Positions 44,796-56,900 of a stretch of DNA of 64,000 nucleotides are shown one piece after another. Every line of letters starts with the position of its first letter. The stretch's first letter is position 1. The translations under genes were made by a program, and so were the position numbers. A model generated the notes under the pieces. The model had not been told where the DNA came from and ran no database searches. It saw nothing but the letters and a program-made list of their open reading frames with translations. Origin of the DNA: Trebouxia sp. TZW2008 (taxonomy: Eukaryota > Chlorophyta > Trebouxiophyceae > Trebouxiales > Trebouxiaceae). Location: positions 62,001 through 126,000 of the forward strand of contig BDIU01000223.1 in assembly GCA_002118135.1 (NCBI GenBank), read 5' to 3'.

Positions 44796-45597
44796 GCTTG
44801 CTGAGACAGGGTTAGGTGAACAAAACCGGGGTCAACGCGCGATCAGTACCAGAAACACAGTCGAAGGATCTGGTCACGCGGGAGCTGTGACTCGGCAGCA
44901 CAGCCGACACGCAGTGCCTACGCGCAAATGACAGCTATTCCGAAGCGCGAGTTGCGTAAGGTACGCCTGTGAGGGTGACGGAGTTGTGCACAAGCAACGC
45001 TTGTCAAAAGCCACTTCGTGAATGCGGCAACCCTATCGAGCGAAATTAGGCTCAAAGTCACGTGCATACTTGGACCCACCGCAGCAAACTCCATCACAAG
45101 GAGCAAGAAGCGAAATGCTCGATGCGCAAACTTGAGTGCTGACATGGTCCAGTCTTGAAGGTACGGGGTGAGCCTCGGCAGCAGCATCGGGTGGGTCCTT
45201 ACATATGAGCTCAGTGGAGGAGGCTTTTGGACCTGCAGGGCAAGTATACTCAGCGCTTCTGAGCTTCGCAAAAACGTGAACAGGACACCGGTCTTTGCAG
45301 CTAGTCATGTGCCTAGAGTGTTGCTCGCGTCGGCACTCCAAGGGTGCCAGACCGCCTGTCGACATCCAGTGCAGCGCTGCTGTGGACTGTTATGATCTAC
45401 GATCCTACAGCGTTTCCGGCCGCTCTGTCGTGTGGCTCTACTGGCACAACAGTGCATGTCTTATGCAAGACATCGTGATGTCGCACCTACAGCCCAGCTG
45501 TGCTTTCATGCCTATTGTGGTCCTGGTGCACAAAGGCAAATAAGACTTGTCACACTGGCTGCAGGTTAGGCAACAGTAGGCAGTCACAGAAATACAG
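44796..45597. other. Divergent 5' region, eIF3j / CNOT2
   Basis: About 800 bp between the two start codons. It may hold non-coding first exons of CNOT2, since its chosen ATG follows an acceptor-like cag at 45597. No other gene was seen. Confidence 0.4.
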
Positions 45598-48085
45598 ATG
45601 CTGAACAACAACTCAGGCTCAGACCCCTTGTCTGCCAGGGCTTTTGGTTCATCCTTCGCCACTAACCAGAATCAAGGAGGCGCTAATGCTTTCAGCCTGG
45701 GAGGTGTGGCATGTTGCATTGGCAGTGCATGTCTTGCAAATTTTACTGATATCTACATGCTCAAGCTGTGTCTATGGCATGCAGGCGGCATGCCAGGACT
45801 ACACACTTACAACATGCAAACAGGTCTACAGAACAGGTGAAATCAGCAAGCTTTGCACAGCAATTTTGCTGATTGAAGTGTCCTGTGTGCTGCAAGCACT
45901 GCTTGCATCAGCCTGAGGAACTGAAGCATCCTGACTCCACACAGTCTGTACCTCATCCATAAGCGCTCAATGGCAACTCAATTTTTCACATGCTTTTGTA
46001 GGGGGGCGTTTGGTCTGCCTGCATCAGCGGCACAGCAGCAAGCTGCTCAACAGAACAGATTTACAGGCGCAAATATACCAGTGAACTTGCAATCGGTATG
46101 TATCTCTATACAGACTCTTCACAGAGAGCATGGCATTCAGACCTTTGTGATATGGGGCTGTGTTGTCCTGTTTACCCGGCACTACTGCTTATGCTGAACC
46201 TCATGTAGGTGATCTCTCATGCCATGAGCTTCGTTTTCAATACGCTGCTGCTGCCTCCTGTCTGTGAGCTCATGCAGTCCCCTTCAGAGTCACAGTTGTG
46301 CTCACAGAGACTCGTTTTGCATCCACTGCAGTACCTATGCCAGCATGAGGTCTGCTATGTCATCAGACCTCACCTGCTTGACACATCCCGAGTTGATCTG
46401 TGGCAGGGTTCAGCCTGCTGTCTTTCCACAAGCGTTTTACCTGTAGCACCAACAGATCAAATGGGCCATGGAACAATAGCAAGCTCAGCCCATCTGATCT
46501 GTTTGTGCAGGCTGATCCCCAGGCAGATCAGCCTGCAAGTCTTACACCAATGCAGTCTTGGTCAAGACCAGGATTGATCACGCTGATTCCTGTTGTGAGC
46601 CTTTGACTTCCACAAATTTTGGTTGTCGCCAGCATTTGCAGCATTGCAAGTGTCAGGCCGTGAGCTCAATGCCTGAATGCAGACAATTGAGGTCATCACC
46701 CCTTGGCACAAGTTAGAAGTGGGAACCACTCCAGGAAGTGACTCTCAGTGACCAATCTACTACCCCATGAGTGATCCAAAATGCAGTACAGTGACTTTGA
46801 CGTCAGGTCCCTAGTCGTGGAATCAGAGTCGCTTGACAGGTGTAGCATCAGAAAGCCCCACACTTTGACTGACTTTGGCCACTTTTGAGATATCAAGCAC
46901 TGAAGAGCTGACTGACCTGGCCAACACTGATTGCAGATGGCTAACACTGGGGCAGGGCCGCAAAGGGGCCCCATGGGTCAATCAATGCTGGGGGGGCTGA
47001 ACAGTGTGGGGCTGCAGGCATGCAGAAGCAACCAAAACCTCCAGACCGATCCGTTCAAAACCATGTTGCTTGGTTGCAGATGGCTAACTATGGAGCAGGG
47101 CCACAGCGGGGGCCCATGGGTCAGTCAATGCTTGGGGGTCTGAACAGCGTGGGGCAGCGGGGCATGCCTGCCAACACGGGGTTGAGTCAGGCAGGCCTGC
47201 AGCGGCAGCCTGGAGCGGGGGTCAACATGGCCGCTCTGGGGGGTACCCCAGGTACCCTTGCACCACATGATTGCTATAGTCACAACACTCATCATGTAGT
47301 ATAGCATAGTATGGCGCAGCATACTGACAGCAGGCAGGATGCCTGGCCATCAGCAGCTTGCCAGCTGTCTTGCAGCATTCAAGCAGCCAGTTTACGCCTT
47401 CACCAGCTGGCTGTCTTGAAGAGGCAATTGGCTCTCTGTATATCTGTCCACATTATGCAGTCTCATCAAGTTGGAAGGAAGTTGCTGTTGACCCTGGATT
47501 TGATTGTAAACAGCAACTGCTGCTGTGCAGGCCATGCAGCAAAGGAGACACAGCTTCGATGTCACCTGCATCATGCATGAAATCACACTGAGAAAAGAGT
47601 CACAGGCAGATTGACGGGCCAGCTCTGCTTGCACATTGCAAGCGCTGCAGGCCATGCAGCAAAGCGGCAACAGAACTACTTCAGATGCGTAATACATATG
47701 TCCATACCCTGCAAAAGGTGATGCTTTATCCATGGCTGCAAACGGCAAGTGCTGCTATGCAGGCATGCAGCAAAGGGTAAACCCTGGCATGCAAGGAGGC
47801 ATGAACCTGCCTGGTCTAGCCAACCAGAGAGGGGCTCTGGGGAACCTAGGGGGGATGTCTGCCCTTGGTGGGGGTCTTGGGGGCGGCCTAGGGAACACTC
47901 TGGGCTTGCAAAACTCCCCAGGTCGAAACTCAGGATTGAACCTGCACTCTGGAGTGGGTCTGTCAAGCGCTGCCTACCCACCTTCAGGCGATCTGATAGC
48001 CATGATGAACAAAGCCAATGTCACCACCAACAACAATCAGCTGCTCAATGCTACTCAGTCGGCCTTCGGCAACAATGTTGGGCAG

Positions 48086-48123
<38 letters not shown>

Positions 48124-50135
48124 TCAGCAGCAACAGCCGCAACAGCAGCAGTCGACAGGGCAGAACGCAACAGGGCAGGGCCAAGCAACGAGCATGGGGC
48201 AGAACCACGACCAGCCTGTGTTTGACCAGTCTGAGTTTCCTGCTCTAGGGGGAGGGGCAGGGGCTCAACGGCAACAGCCCCAGGGCCTTGCTAATGGGGA
48301 TGCATCAGCCTATAATGGTGTTGGCCATGCTGCCAGCATGTACAACAATGTTGCCCTGCAAGGCAAGGCAGCAGGTCATTTTGGTGCTGATTTCTCCATC
48401 CAGAATGAGAGCGAGTTCCCAGCGCTTGGGTCTGTTGACGGCTCGCGAGGCGGTGATGACCAGTCACAAGACAATCAAGGGCAAGCTGGTCAGAAGGTAA
48501 CCATTCATGGGCTCATTCACTCAAGACGACAGACTGCATCTGGACATATAGATTTTGTATCGCCCTGCGTTGCAGCATATGGGCAGACAGGTTGTGTACT
48601 TGCCAGAGACCATGTGCTTGTGCTTCACCCTAGCATCAGGAGTGAGAACCCATAGTGCAGCAAAGTGTACAAACACTTCAATCAGACCTTGTCGCATGTG
48701 TGCCTGCCAGCTTTGAGCATTTATTGCCTTAGAGGCAGCCTTTGGTTCCTCCAATACTGACCTACCACACCCTGGACCAGTCTCTTGAACACAGTGTGCA
48801 GTCTTCTATTAATCCCTGGGATCAGTAGACCATGAAGCATCTTTCGCAGGGAGAGCAGCAAGCGCAGCCTTCTGGCAGAGGAACCTTGCCTGTTCCAGGT
48901 CCTGAACGTGTCTCAAATCCCTTCAATTCAGTAGGTCAAGGTCAGTGTTTATTTGCAGGGAGGACAGCAAGCGCAGCCCTCTGGCAGAGGGACCTTGCCT
49001 GTTCCAGGGTCTGGGGATTCCAGCCAAGGCAACTGGCACGGTTTGCCGCCTGCTGTCATGGAGCAGATACGCAGCACGCCAAAGCAGCATCGGCCGCAAG
49101 CCATGCAAGCAGTGATGCAGTCGCTCCCGGGCTATGAAGGCTATCGAGTGAGCTTGCACTTTATGAGCTAGTCTGTATGCTGCAGATGCTATGGTCATTG
49201 ACTGATACATCTCTGGTGCAGCACATTACTGCAAACATCGACATTGCAAGTGCAGTGCATATGCTGTATCTGAGGGCTGTCATTTGGGCAAGCAAGATAC
49301 CCTTGCTGTTATGTCACACAAGTGCCTTGTAGACCCCATAGCTTCCTGCAAATAGCATAAGCATCAAGACTGTTGTAACCTGTATGTGACTAGCTGATGT
49401 GATGCACATCTTCAATGGCTTTCTGTTGATGTGCATCAGGGAGGACCTCCTGGCACTCCCACTCAGCAGCAGCAGCAAGCACAGCAGCAGCAGCAACCGC
49501 AGCAGCAGTCGCAGCAGGCGCACAGCAGCGCTGGTGGCAAGACCCCCAGCCAGCAGGCCGCACCTGATCGATTTGGGCTGCTAGGCCTACTCAGCGTCAT
49601 ACGCATGACAGACCCAGACTTGACCACGCTAGCGTTGGGCATGGATCTAACCTCACTTGGGTTGCATCTGAACTCTCCTGAAAATGTGTACAAAACGTTC
49701 CAGTCACCCTGGGTAGACAACCCTCTGAGGCCAGAGCCAGAATTCAAGGTTCCAGCCTGCTACCTGCATAACCCCCCCAGGCTTCAGCCGGGCTATTTCT
49801 CCAAGTTTCAGCAGGACACACTGTTCTTCATTTTCTACTCGATGCCAAGTGATGAGGCGCAGCTGTTTGCTGCTGATGAGCTTGCATCGCGAGGCTGGTG
49901 GTTTCACCGGGAAGGGAAGGTTTGGCTCACAAGGATACCCACCACAGAGCCGCTGTTGAAGACAGACAGATATGAACGAGGGTCGTACTATGTATTTGAC
50001 ACAAATGTGTGGGAGTGTGTTCGAAAAGAGAACTTCCATCTGCAGTACGATCAGCTAGAACGGCCCCCAAATTTGCCCCGATCTGCCCCTCAACCAGGCA
50101 GCAAACAAGGCCTGCCTATCCCTCCTGTCACGTAA
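45598..50135 (+). CDS. CNOT2: CCR4-NOT complex subunit 2 (NOT2-domain protein)
   Basis: Exons 45598-45703, 45785-45836, 46002-46095, 47080-47251, 47763-48496, 48959-49147 and 49440-50135 give 680 aa, all in phase. CNOT2 links the CNOT1 scaffold to CNOT3 in the CCR4-NOT deadenylase complex. The C-terminal NOT2/3/5 domain is in the last exon: DRFGLLGLLSVIRMTDPDL, LGMDLTSLGLHLNSPENVY, then the NOT box with FFIFYSMPSDEAQLFAADEL, RGWWFHREGKVWLTR, GSYYVFDTNVWE. The N-terminal part is Gly/Met/Asn/Gln-rich with a poly-Gln tract (about 48080-48150) and two short motifs repeated in many NOT2 proteins (DQSEFPALGG, NESEFPALGS). A further exon may lie in the 985-bp intron 46096-47079. Three exons have decoy copies nearby. 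Confidence 0.92.
46937..47079 (+). repeat. Upstream partial copy of CNOT2 exon 4
   Basis: After an acceptor ttgcag, the sequence coding MANTGAGPQRGPMGQSMLGG repeats the first ~75 bases of exon 4 (MANYGAGPQRGPMGQSMLGG at 47080), 143 bp upstream. It diverges after LNSVG. Confidence 0.9.
47515..47780 (+). repeat. Acceptor of CNOT2 exon 5 present three times
   Basis: The junction gctatgcag before gcatgcagcaaagg at 47763 is preceded by near-copies at about 47525 and 47647 (tgcaggccatgcagcaaag). Spacing is about 115-120 bp. Confidence 0.75.
48843..48960 (+). repeat. Upstream copy of CNOT2 exon 6 start
   Basis: After an acceptor cgcag, the sequence coding GEQQAQPSGRGTLPVPG duplicates the start of exon 6 (GGQQAQPSGRGTLPVPG at 48959), about 108 bp upstream. 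A GT follows directly after ccag. It could work as an alternative acceptor. Confidence 0.9.
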
Positions 50136-50765
50136 ACTGCACTCCTTGTTGTCTTGTGCAATAAGTAGTCTGTCCATCACATTGTTGATAGTTTGACTTG
50201 CAACATGTCACCATGCCAGGACTATGTTGCAAGTCGGGTCTTTGGTGTGCGGTGAGCAGAGATGCAACTACATTTCGTGTGGTATTATTGCTGCACTATT
50301 GTTCAGCTATATAGACAACGACTGCGCACAGATGTTGACAAGATTGCACTTCTTCTGCTTGCAGTCTGAGCTGCGCTCAAGCACGTGTTACAAAGTCAGT
50401 GGACCACGTATTTCACACCAGGTGTGAAAGCTGCAAAGAGCATGTTGACACCACGGTGCAGACTTCGTTGCACAGCAATGGAATGCCGAGGTCGTCTCTT
50501 GACCAATATGTCTCTCAGGCATTTAGCTTGAAACTCAGGATGTTGCAATAAAGTCCTCACACACATTGGCATCAAAGGACTCTCAATCCCATCGCATATA
50601 GATGTATATGACCCCATCATGTGCACGCAAGCACATCATACACAGGGAATACATTACAAGTCATGAGCAGCAGTGTGTAGCCAATCTAGGATATGCGTGT
50701 GCTACAATCCTACCAAAAGTTGTTCTAAATTGCAGTACATACGTGCCATGATGACATGGCGAGGG
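50136..50765. other. Convergent 3' region, CNOT2 / EMC10
   Basis: No gene was recognised. TTACA at 50654 gives a minus-strand TGTAA for the EMC10 transcript. Confidence 0.4.
50654..50658 (-). terminator. Candidate TGTAA polyadenylation signal for EMC10
   Basis: TGTAA on minus, about 110 nt past the EMC10 stop codon. Confidence 0.35.
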
Positions 50766-52787
50766 TCATCTTTGCCTTCGAGATCTTGCAGAACCAGATG
50801 CAGCAGGTCTTGCTGTACTTGCGGCAGCAGGCTGTGCTGCGCTAGAGGAGGTTGCTTGACCTGATCGTGCTGCAGGCTGCTGCTCTCCTCCACCAAGTAG
50901 ATTCATCAACTGCACACGGAAGCCTTGTGAAACACATTGACCTCACAGCAATGGCCCAGCTGTGCGCCAGATCAATACTGTGATGCACTTGGCAACACAG
51001 GACCAGCTGTTGCAGAGTCTAGGTCCTTGTTCACCTCTGGCAGTCAAGCGACAACAATGTAGCAGTCATGCCAGTTGCGTGTATGGCACATGTTACACCA
51101 TGCACGCAAACATGCCAGCAAGTCTAGAAAAGCACCAGTCAATGTGACAAGTGATGATTATTGATGTGCTGACGACCATGTGCTGATGCATATACCAATT
51201 GTATTGTTCATTGTTGGTCTACAATGAAAGTAGCTGTACACTGCAAGGAGCTGAAAATACCAGCATGCCAGCTGGAATCAGGAAGATCCAGTTCTTCTGG
51301 ATCCAGGTGCGCTCATCCTTCTTGGGAATCTTCTTCCTTGGCTCCCCATCTGGCCCTTGCTCACTGCCAGGGTCCTCTGATTCAGGAAATAGCGTCGTCC
51401 CCTTTGGCAGGCCACCAGGCTCAAGCCCTGCATGACAAGATACCATACTTTGTAAGATACCACCAATACCACGAGAGGCACAAGTGCCATGTCATGCATG
51501 CATGCATTTGACCCTTGCTCAGGGCCAGGGTCCTCTGACTCAGGAAACAGCGTCATACCCTTTGGCAGGCTTCCAGGCTGAGGCCCTGCAAACAAAGACA
51601 CCTCACAACATTACTCTTAGTATAAGCCAAATAGCAAGGTCATGCTGCAAGCAGTGAGAATTCCTGGTTTGATTTCCGCGCTCACTGCAAGGGTCCTGAG
51701 ACTCAGAGAAGAGAGTTGTGCCCTTAGGCAGGCCACCAGGCTCAAGCACTGCATGACAAGCTAACCCAATATATCAGAGCTGGTATGAGAAAGGCTGCAA
51801 TGGTCATGCAAGCAATGGGACTTTGACGGCATGCTCAGAGCCAGATCAGGATTATGCGTTATACAACCCTTGAGCCCTGCATGACAGCATACCCAATCAT
51901 GCCGTCAAAACCTTTACTCACATCAATCACAGCCTGCATGAGGTGCTCACTATGCACAGAGATCCTGTCCATGCATAGACCGGAACTGTCTGGCAGCAGG
52001 ATATGAGGTCAGCCCTGAAACAAGCAAGCAGCCATGCACAACAGATGTTTCTGTACAGATCAGAGCTTAGGCATCCCCACACCTTGTGTGGCCTTCTGCC
52101 TCAGAGGCTCTGCCGTCTCTGGAAAGCGGCAAACCACAGATATCTGCTGCGGCAGAGACCAATCTGCAGGGAGCTTGGAGGGCTGATCTCGGCAGCTGAG
52201 TCTGTACTCCAAAGCTGTGATGTAACCACCTGGGCTGAGATGCAGGTGGATCTGTTCATCTATTGCTGATTGTGCCAAGCACCTGGCCCGTGCAGCAGCT
52301 TGCACATGTGTGGAAGCTTGCTGCTGCACATTGCTGGGGACCCTAATCCTGACAAACCTGGGGCAGGAAGGGTACATAGAATGCTACACGAAGAGACGCG
52401 TACCGCACAATGAGGTGCAAATCAGGGTTAATCGGCAAATGCTTACCCATTCTGCTCAACAAGAGCTGCGAATGTCTGTGTTTGACTCTGAGTGTACTCT
52501 GGCCTGTCCCAGGTCAATTTGCTGAAGAGCAAAGGCTGCACACAAACGAATAATCAGCTTGTTCAGGAGGACTCTCATGCTTTGATACATCTGCTGCCAA
52601 TGCTTGAACAGAACGCGGTAATTGCACTCACATTCTCTTCAACATCGCCATAAATGGTGCCGAAAGGAGAGAACTGGTCGTCAGAGATCGCAAGCTGCAC
52701 CTCAAAGTTGACGAAGACCCCGGAGACCAAGGTGCGCTGGAATAGGATCAGCAAAGCAGTCGCACACCTCAAGCAGTTGCGATACAT
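50766..52787 (-). CDS. EMC10: ER membrane protein complex subunit 10
   Basis: Minus-strand exons 52787-52632, 52535-52447, 52357-52083, 51427-51261 and 50909-50766 give 276 aa, in phase, a usual EMC10 length. EMC10 is a single-pass type I subunit of the EMC, which inserts transmembrane proteins into the ER. The N-terminus has a signal-peptide-like segment (CATALLILF, about residues 7-18). The luminal beta-sandwich follows, with FSPFGTIYGDV, GFVRIRVPSNV, ARCLAQSAIDEQIHLHL and LPADWSLPQQISVVCRFPE. A charged linker (PRKKIPKKDERTW) precedes one hydrophobic helix (NWIFLIPAGMLLMNLL). The C-terminus is a short Ala/Ser-rich basic tail. It is divergently paired with TRAPPC6 across 270 bp. Extra copies of the fourth exon's start lie in the preceding intron. 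Confidence 0.88.
51290..51760 (-). repeat. Three copies of the EMC10 exon 4 start
   Basis: On minus, after an acceptor, G(L/P)(E/Q)PG(G/S)LPKG(T/M)TLFPESEDPG begins at 51427 (used) and about 51587; a more diverged LEPGGLPKGTTLFSESQDP is near 51755. Period is about 160-170 bp. The upstream copies end without an in-phase donor. Confidence 0.88.
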
Positions 52788-53057
52788 GACACAGACATCA
52801 ATCGCAGCATAAGCGCAACGCTGCAACACGAAACGCAGAGACGAGAGGAGACGAAACGACACACTATATAGACGGGACTGTGCAACACCAGTCCAGCGCG
52901 CAGCTACAATCAGCAGCAACCTTGACACCGATATATTATTCTGTCGTCAGTCAGTTTTCAATTTGATCCTGTGACTGGCTGAGAACGAGCTGATGTCGGA
53001 GGCTTGTGATCACTCCTGATGGCTCGTGTTACACTTGAAGGGCGATGAGACTGTGAC

Positions 53058-53669
53058 ATGATACCGCAATTGGCTAACACAGCCAAAGGTCGGCGCTGCT
53101 CGGAAACCTGCTTGGACCTGCTGGCAATTCAGCTGGTGCTTTACTATCAGAAACAGAGCCTTGCACCTGCTGCAGCTTCTATTGAGGCCATAGGTAAGTG
53201 CAGCATTGTAGCGACGTTTGTGACGTCAAAGGGAAGCTCAGGTGCATGCTATCAAGTCACAATTTCATGTGATCAACATGCAGGGTTCAGAGTGGGGCGC
53301 CAGCTTGTTGAGCGATACACACAGAACAGACCAAGGCTTGGTGAGCATTTGGATGTCATTAAGTTCATTTGCAAGGAGTTCTGGGCTGACTTATTTGGCA
53401 AGACAGTCGACAACCTGAGGACAAATCACAGAGGCACATTTGTCCTCAAAGATAACAACTTTAGATGGGTGACAAGGCTATCAGCCAATCAGCCTGGTGT
53501 TGGTACCCAAGCGCAGCAACCTACATCAGCTCTGGCCAAAGACTTTCTGATACTTCCATGCGCTATTGTCCGGGGTGCTTTGTGTCATCTGGGAGTTGAT
53601 TGCGCTGTGTCAGCAGACTGTACTGTGTTGCCAGCCTGTGACTTCACCATCAATCTGAAAATGAGATGA
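53058..53669 (+). CDS. TRAPPC6: TRAPP complex subunit 6 (Bet3 family, Trs33-like)
   Basis: Two exons, 53058-53193 and 53284-53669, give 173 aa. The intron is 90 nt (GTAAGT...CAG), a multiple of three, with no stop in frame, so an ORF reads straight through it. The spliced product restores the family junction AIG-FRVGRQL. TRAPPC6 is a core Bet3-fold subunit of TRAPP tethering complexes (Rab1/Rab11 exchange factors) at the Golgi. Diagnostic sequence: VGRQLVERYTQNRPR, LDVIKFICKEFWADLFGK, NLRTNHRGTFVLKDNNFRW, FLILPCAIVRGALCHLGV and the end ADCTVLPACDFTINLK. A short insertion, Gln/Pro/Thr-rich (NQPGVGTQAQQPTS), lies between the two halves. No paralogue or duplication was seen in this gene. Confidence 0.93.
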   Translation: MIPQLANTAKGRRCSETCLDLLAIQLVLYYQKQSLAPAAASIEAIGKCSIVATFVTSKGSSGACYQVTISCDQHAGFRVGRQLVERYTQNRPRLGEHLDVIKFICKEFWADLFGKTVDNLRTNHRGTFVLKDNNFRWVTRLSANQPGVGTQAQQPTSALAKDFLILPCAIVRGALCHLGVDCAVSADCTVLPACDFTINLKMR

Positions 53670-53912
53670 ACAGCACCTGTACATGTGCATGCATGTATGT
53701 TTGCAATGCATGGCAGTAACATTTGGCATACACCCAATTGTAGTAAGGGCTTTTTCCAGTTGATCTCAGCTCATGACAACATTGCATGGACCGCTTTACC
53801 TTCTGACATGGGAATCGCCAAGCCAGATCTGCTGTCAACGTGTGCGCAGGCAAGCAATGCCAGGCTTTTTCCACAGTATAGTGAAGCCAAGATAGCCAAT
53901 GATTCTGATTGT

Positions 53913-56900
53913 TTACATGTCAAAATGCGATTCTGTCAATTCTGATCGCACATGTATAGCAACAAGCCGAACAACATCAGCAGCGTCCACATGCATCTGG
54001 CTGTGTGAGCTCTGCAAGCTGCCCTGCTGCAAGTCTGACCCATGGCTGTCATCCTGCTGACTGGCAACACACGCTCCTGCATTTGCCTGCAAGGCTAATG
54101 CTGACAAAGCTGAGCCTGATGCCTTGCATGCTGCACTGCTGACAGCCGCAGACTGAACTGCAGCACTCAAGTTTGCCCCCTGTTCAGCAGCATACCCTGT
54201 TCCTGACTGCTGCGAGTCTGAAACCTGAGCTGCATCCTGGCTGTTGTCATGCTGTGGATGTCTTGGCTGACGCTTAGCATTGCTGGCATGTTTGCTGCTA
54301 GACCCATTTTGAGACTTTTTACACGCTTCAGCATGCTGCATAGCTGCACGAATGGCTGCTGAACGCATCTGTTGAGCTCTTGTTGGGGGTGAGGTGCTCG
54401 GCGGAGGGCTGAAGACGGGTGGCGGTGTAGGCTTCACCTGCAACACATGTTTGATGTCATTGTCGCCTGCTGATCTTGAGTTCCCTCCAGCACAGCATAT
54501 CAGCAATACACAAAAAACAGCTGCAACCATGCAAACAGAACAGCAACAAGTCTGTTGATATTTGTTTTGTATTGTTTTGACAGTTGCATCACCGTCAGGT
54601 GCAACAGAATGGTCAAAGGTGTCATGCGTGTGTGCATAGAACATGGCACATGATACACAGCCGTGTGATGTTGCGTACAGCAGCAAAACCAACAGCAGTG
54701 CCAGGAGCAGGAGCAGCAACAACAAAAGCAGCAGTGACAGGAGCAGCAGCAGCAACAACAAACATAAGCAAAACCATACCTTGGTGCATGGAGACATATA
54801 AGGCCACCGGGTCTCGATCCTGTGTTCCCGGTACGCTCTGGCTTGCTCAAAGGCCTGTTGCCTTCGCTCCTCAGCATGCGCTCTTCTTGCCTCTACATCT
54901 GCCACTGAGTTGCCTCCCAAATGAGGGTCCTATGCCAGCACGCACATGCTGATCAAAATTTGGTCACAAGCATATCTCTAAGGGTTCTGTTCATCGGGCG
55001 TAGCACTCTGTGACCCATGTGAGGTTGTCGATGGCATGCAGTGGGTGTGTTCACCCAAACAGCATTTGCTCGCAAGCATGGGTCATCTTCTTGACATTGC
55101 CTTGTTATGCTTTGCTCAGATGAGAGAGCATCAAGCTTGTCACTGCAGAAGCATGATTTTGTGAGGCTTCTGTACAAGCATGTTATCCTTTGACCTGAAG
55201 CTGCCTCTGTGCATGCCCTTTGCAGACAGGCAATCGGCAATTCACTTTTGACAGCAGATTTGATAAATGGAAGATTCAATTGGACTGTCTTTGCAGTGCC
55301 ACATTGGCGCTATTGCAAAGCAGGAATTCTATCATGACTTCTGCTATGCTTCAATGTAGTAGATGTGGCCAGAGGTTGGCCACCCATCAGATGCAAAGGT
55401 CAACCCGTGATTGGCAGGCTCCAGGCATATGACCAGAGCTACGCCTTTTGAAGAAAATATTCGCAATGACCACAATGATAGTCATAACGAGCATTGTTTG
55501 ACATGCTAAGACAAGTGCCAGGTGTGTAGTTGTGGTCATTATAGCATGGGCTGTACCTCTGGCTTGGTAGACTTAGAGCGATTGCTGGCTTTGCTGTTGG
55601 CAAGCTTGCTCTCCCAGGCTGTGTGCAGTTGCTTGAAGTCTGGTACAGGGCTGTGGCGCCCCCCACCCCTTACAGGGGGGTCAAACCTCCTGCTGCACTT
55701 CTCAGCATGACGCCCCTTGCCCAGCTTTCCCTCTGCGCTTGCATTTTGCTGCAGCAGACAAGAGGGGCTATGCTATCAGATTGAACACGGTGTGGGCAAA
55801 GCACGTTTGGCAGAACAATGACTTGCATTCCTGACTTGTTGGACCAACAGTTGCATCTTGTTCGAAAGCAGGACACGGTCTTGTTGCAAATGTTTGGTCA
55901 GAAAGTTGAGCCCAAAACAGCCTGGACTGAGGCAAAGAGCCTCAACAGCTCTTGTTGGGCATTTCTGGTTTTGTTCAAAGTCTAGCAACAGCACAGGTGA
56001 TATCAACGCTGATGCTTTGGCTTGCATCATTGTGTATCCTGCAAAGGCTGTTCCAAGCGGCCACTTGCACGCATGTGCGTTCAGGGCCTATCATGCTTTT
56101 GAGGTTTCACAAAATGCTCCTCTTGTCTGCAGAGGAAGTACTTTGGCAGCCAGGTGCATGCATGGGGGCATGAGATTTTAGAGGCTCATCACAGCATTCA
56201 GGGTCTAAGCAAAACCTACCTGGGCAGCCAGCTGCATCCTTGGGGGCATGGCAGCTTCCTTCAGCCTCTGCTCAGCTGCCACATGAGCGGCCAGCTTCTT
56301 TGCAGCTCTCTCAGCATTGATTTCTGCCAGCCGCTCCTGCACAGCAGCTCTTGTGAAACCAATGATGTACACAATGGTCATTTCTATGCAATCCTGCATT
56401 TTTGTCACATTGACTGGCTGTGGAATAGAAGCTGGGCAGTGCTGGCATCTTGACCTTGCAACACTTGCAAATCTCTCTTGAGGGTTTCTAGATGTTACTT
56501 TGGTTGACCATGGGATTTGCACAAGACAGATTTGCACACAAGTTGCATGGAATGAGAGCTTCTTGAAAAGGGGAGTTTTGAGCATCACGCAGACAGAATT
56601 GACTGAATGTTTTGTGAGCACGCTCGCTGGGTCCCGGAGAGAGGTGAAATTTGTTTGTTGATTGGGTCAACTGACCTCTAGAGATGACTTTGGGATTGGG
56701 TTGGCCTTGAAGGGCTGTTGGAAGTCCTTAGCAGAGGGTGGCCTATACTTCTTTGCTAACTCCTCCTTGGCTAGGGCTTTGCCGTAGAAGCTGAAGGGCC
56801 GCTCCTGGGACTTCAGCAGCTGCATGGTGCGCTCATGAGAATCCTTCAGCTTGGCGGCTTGATGCTTCTTGATGTGCTCATACCTGTGCCAGAAACAAGA

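Noticed and set aside
47984..48208. Minus-strand ORF rich in Leu over the CNOT2 poly-Gln tract
   Set aside because: It is the antisense of CAG repeats.
54500..54807. Cys/Ala/Val-rich minus-strand ORFs between FAM161 exons 15 and 16
   Set aside because: They are intronic; the composition comes from agcagc/aacaac repeats.
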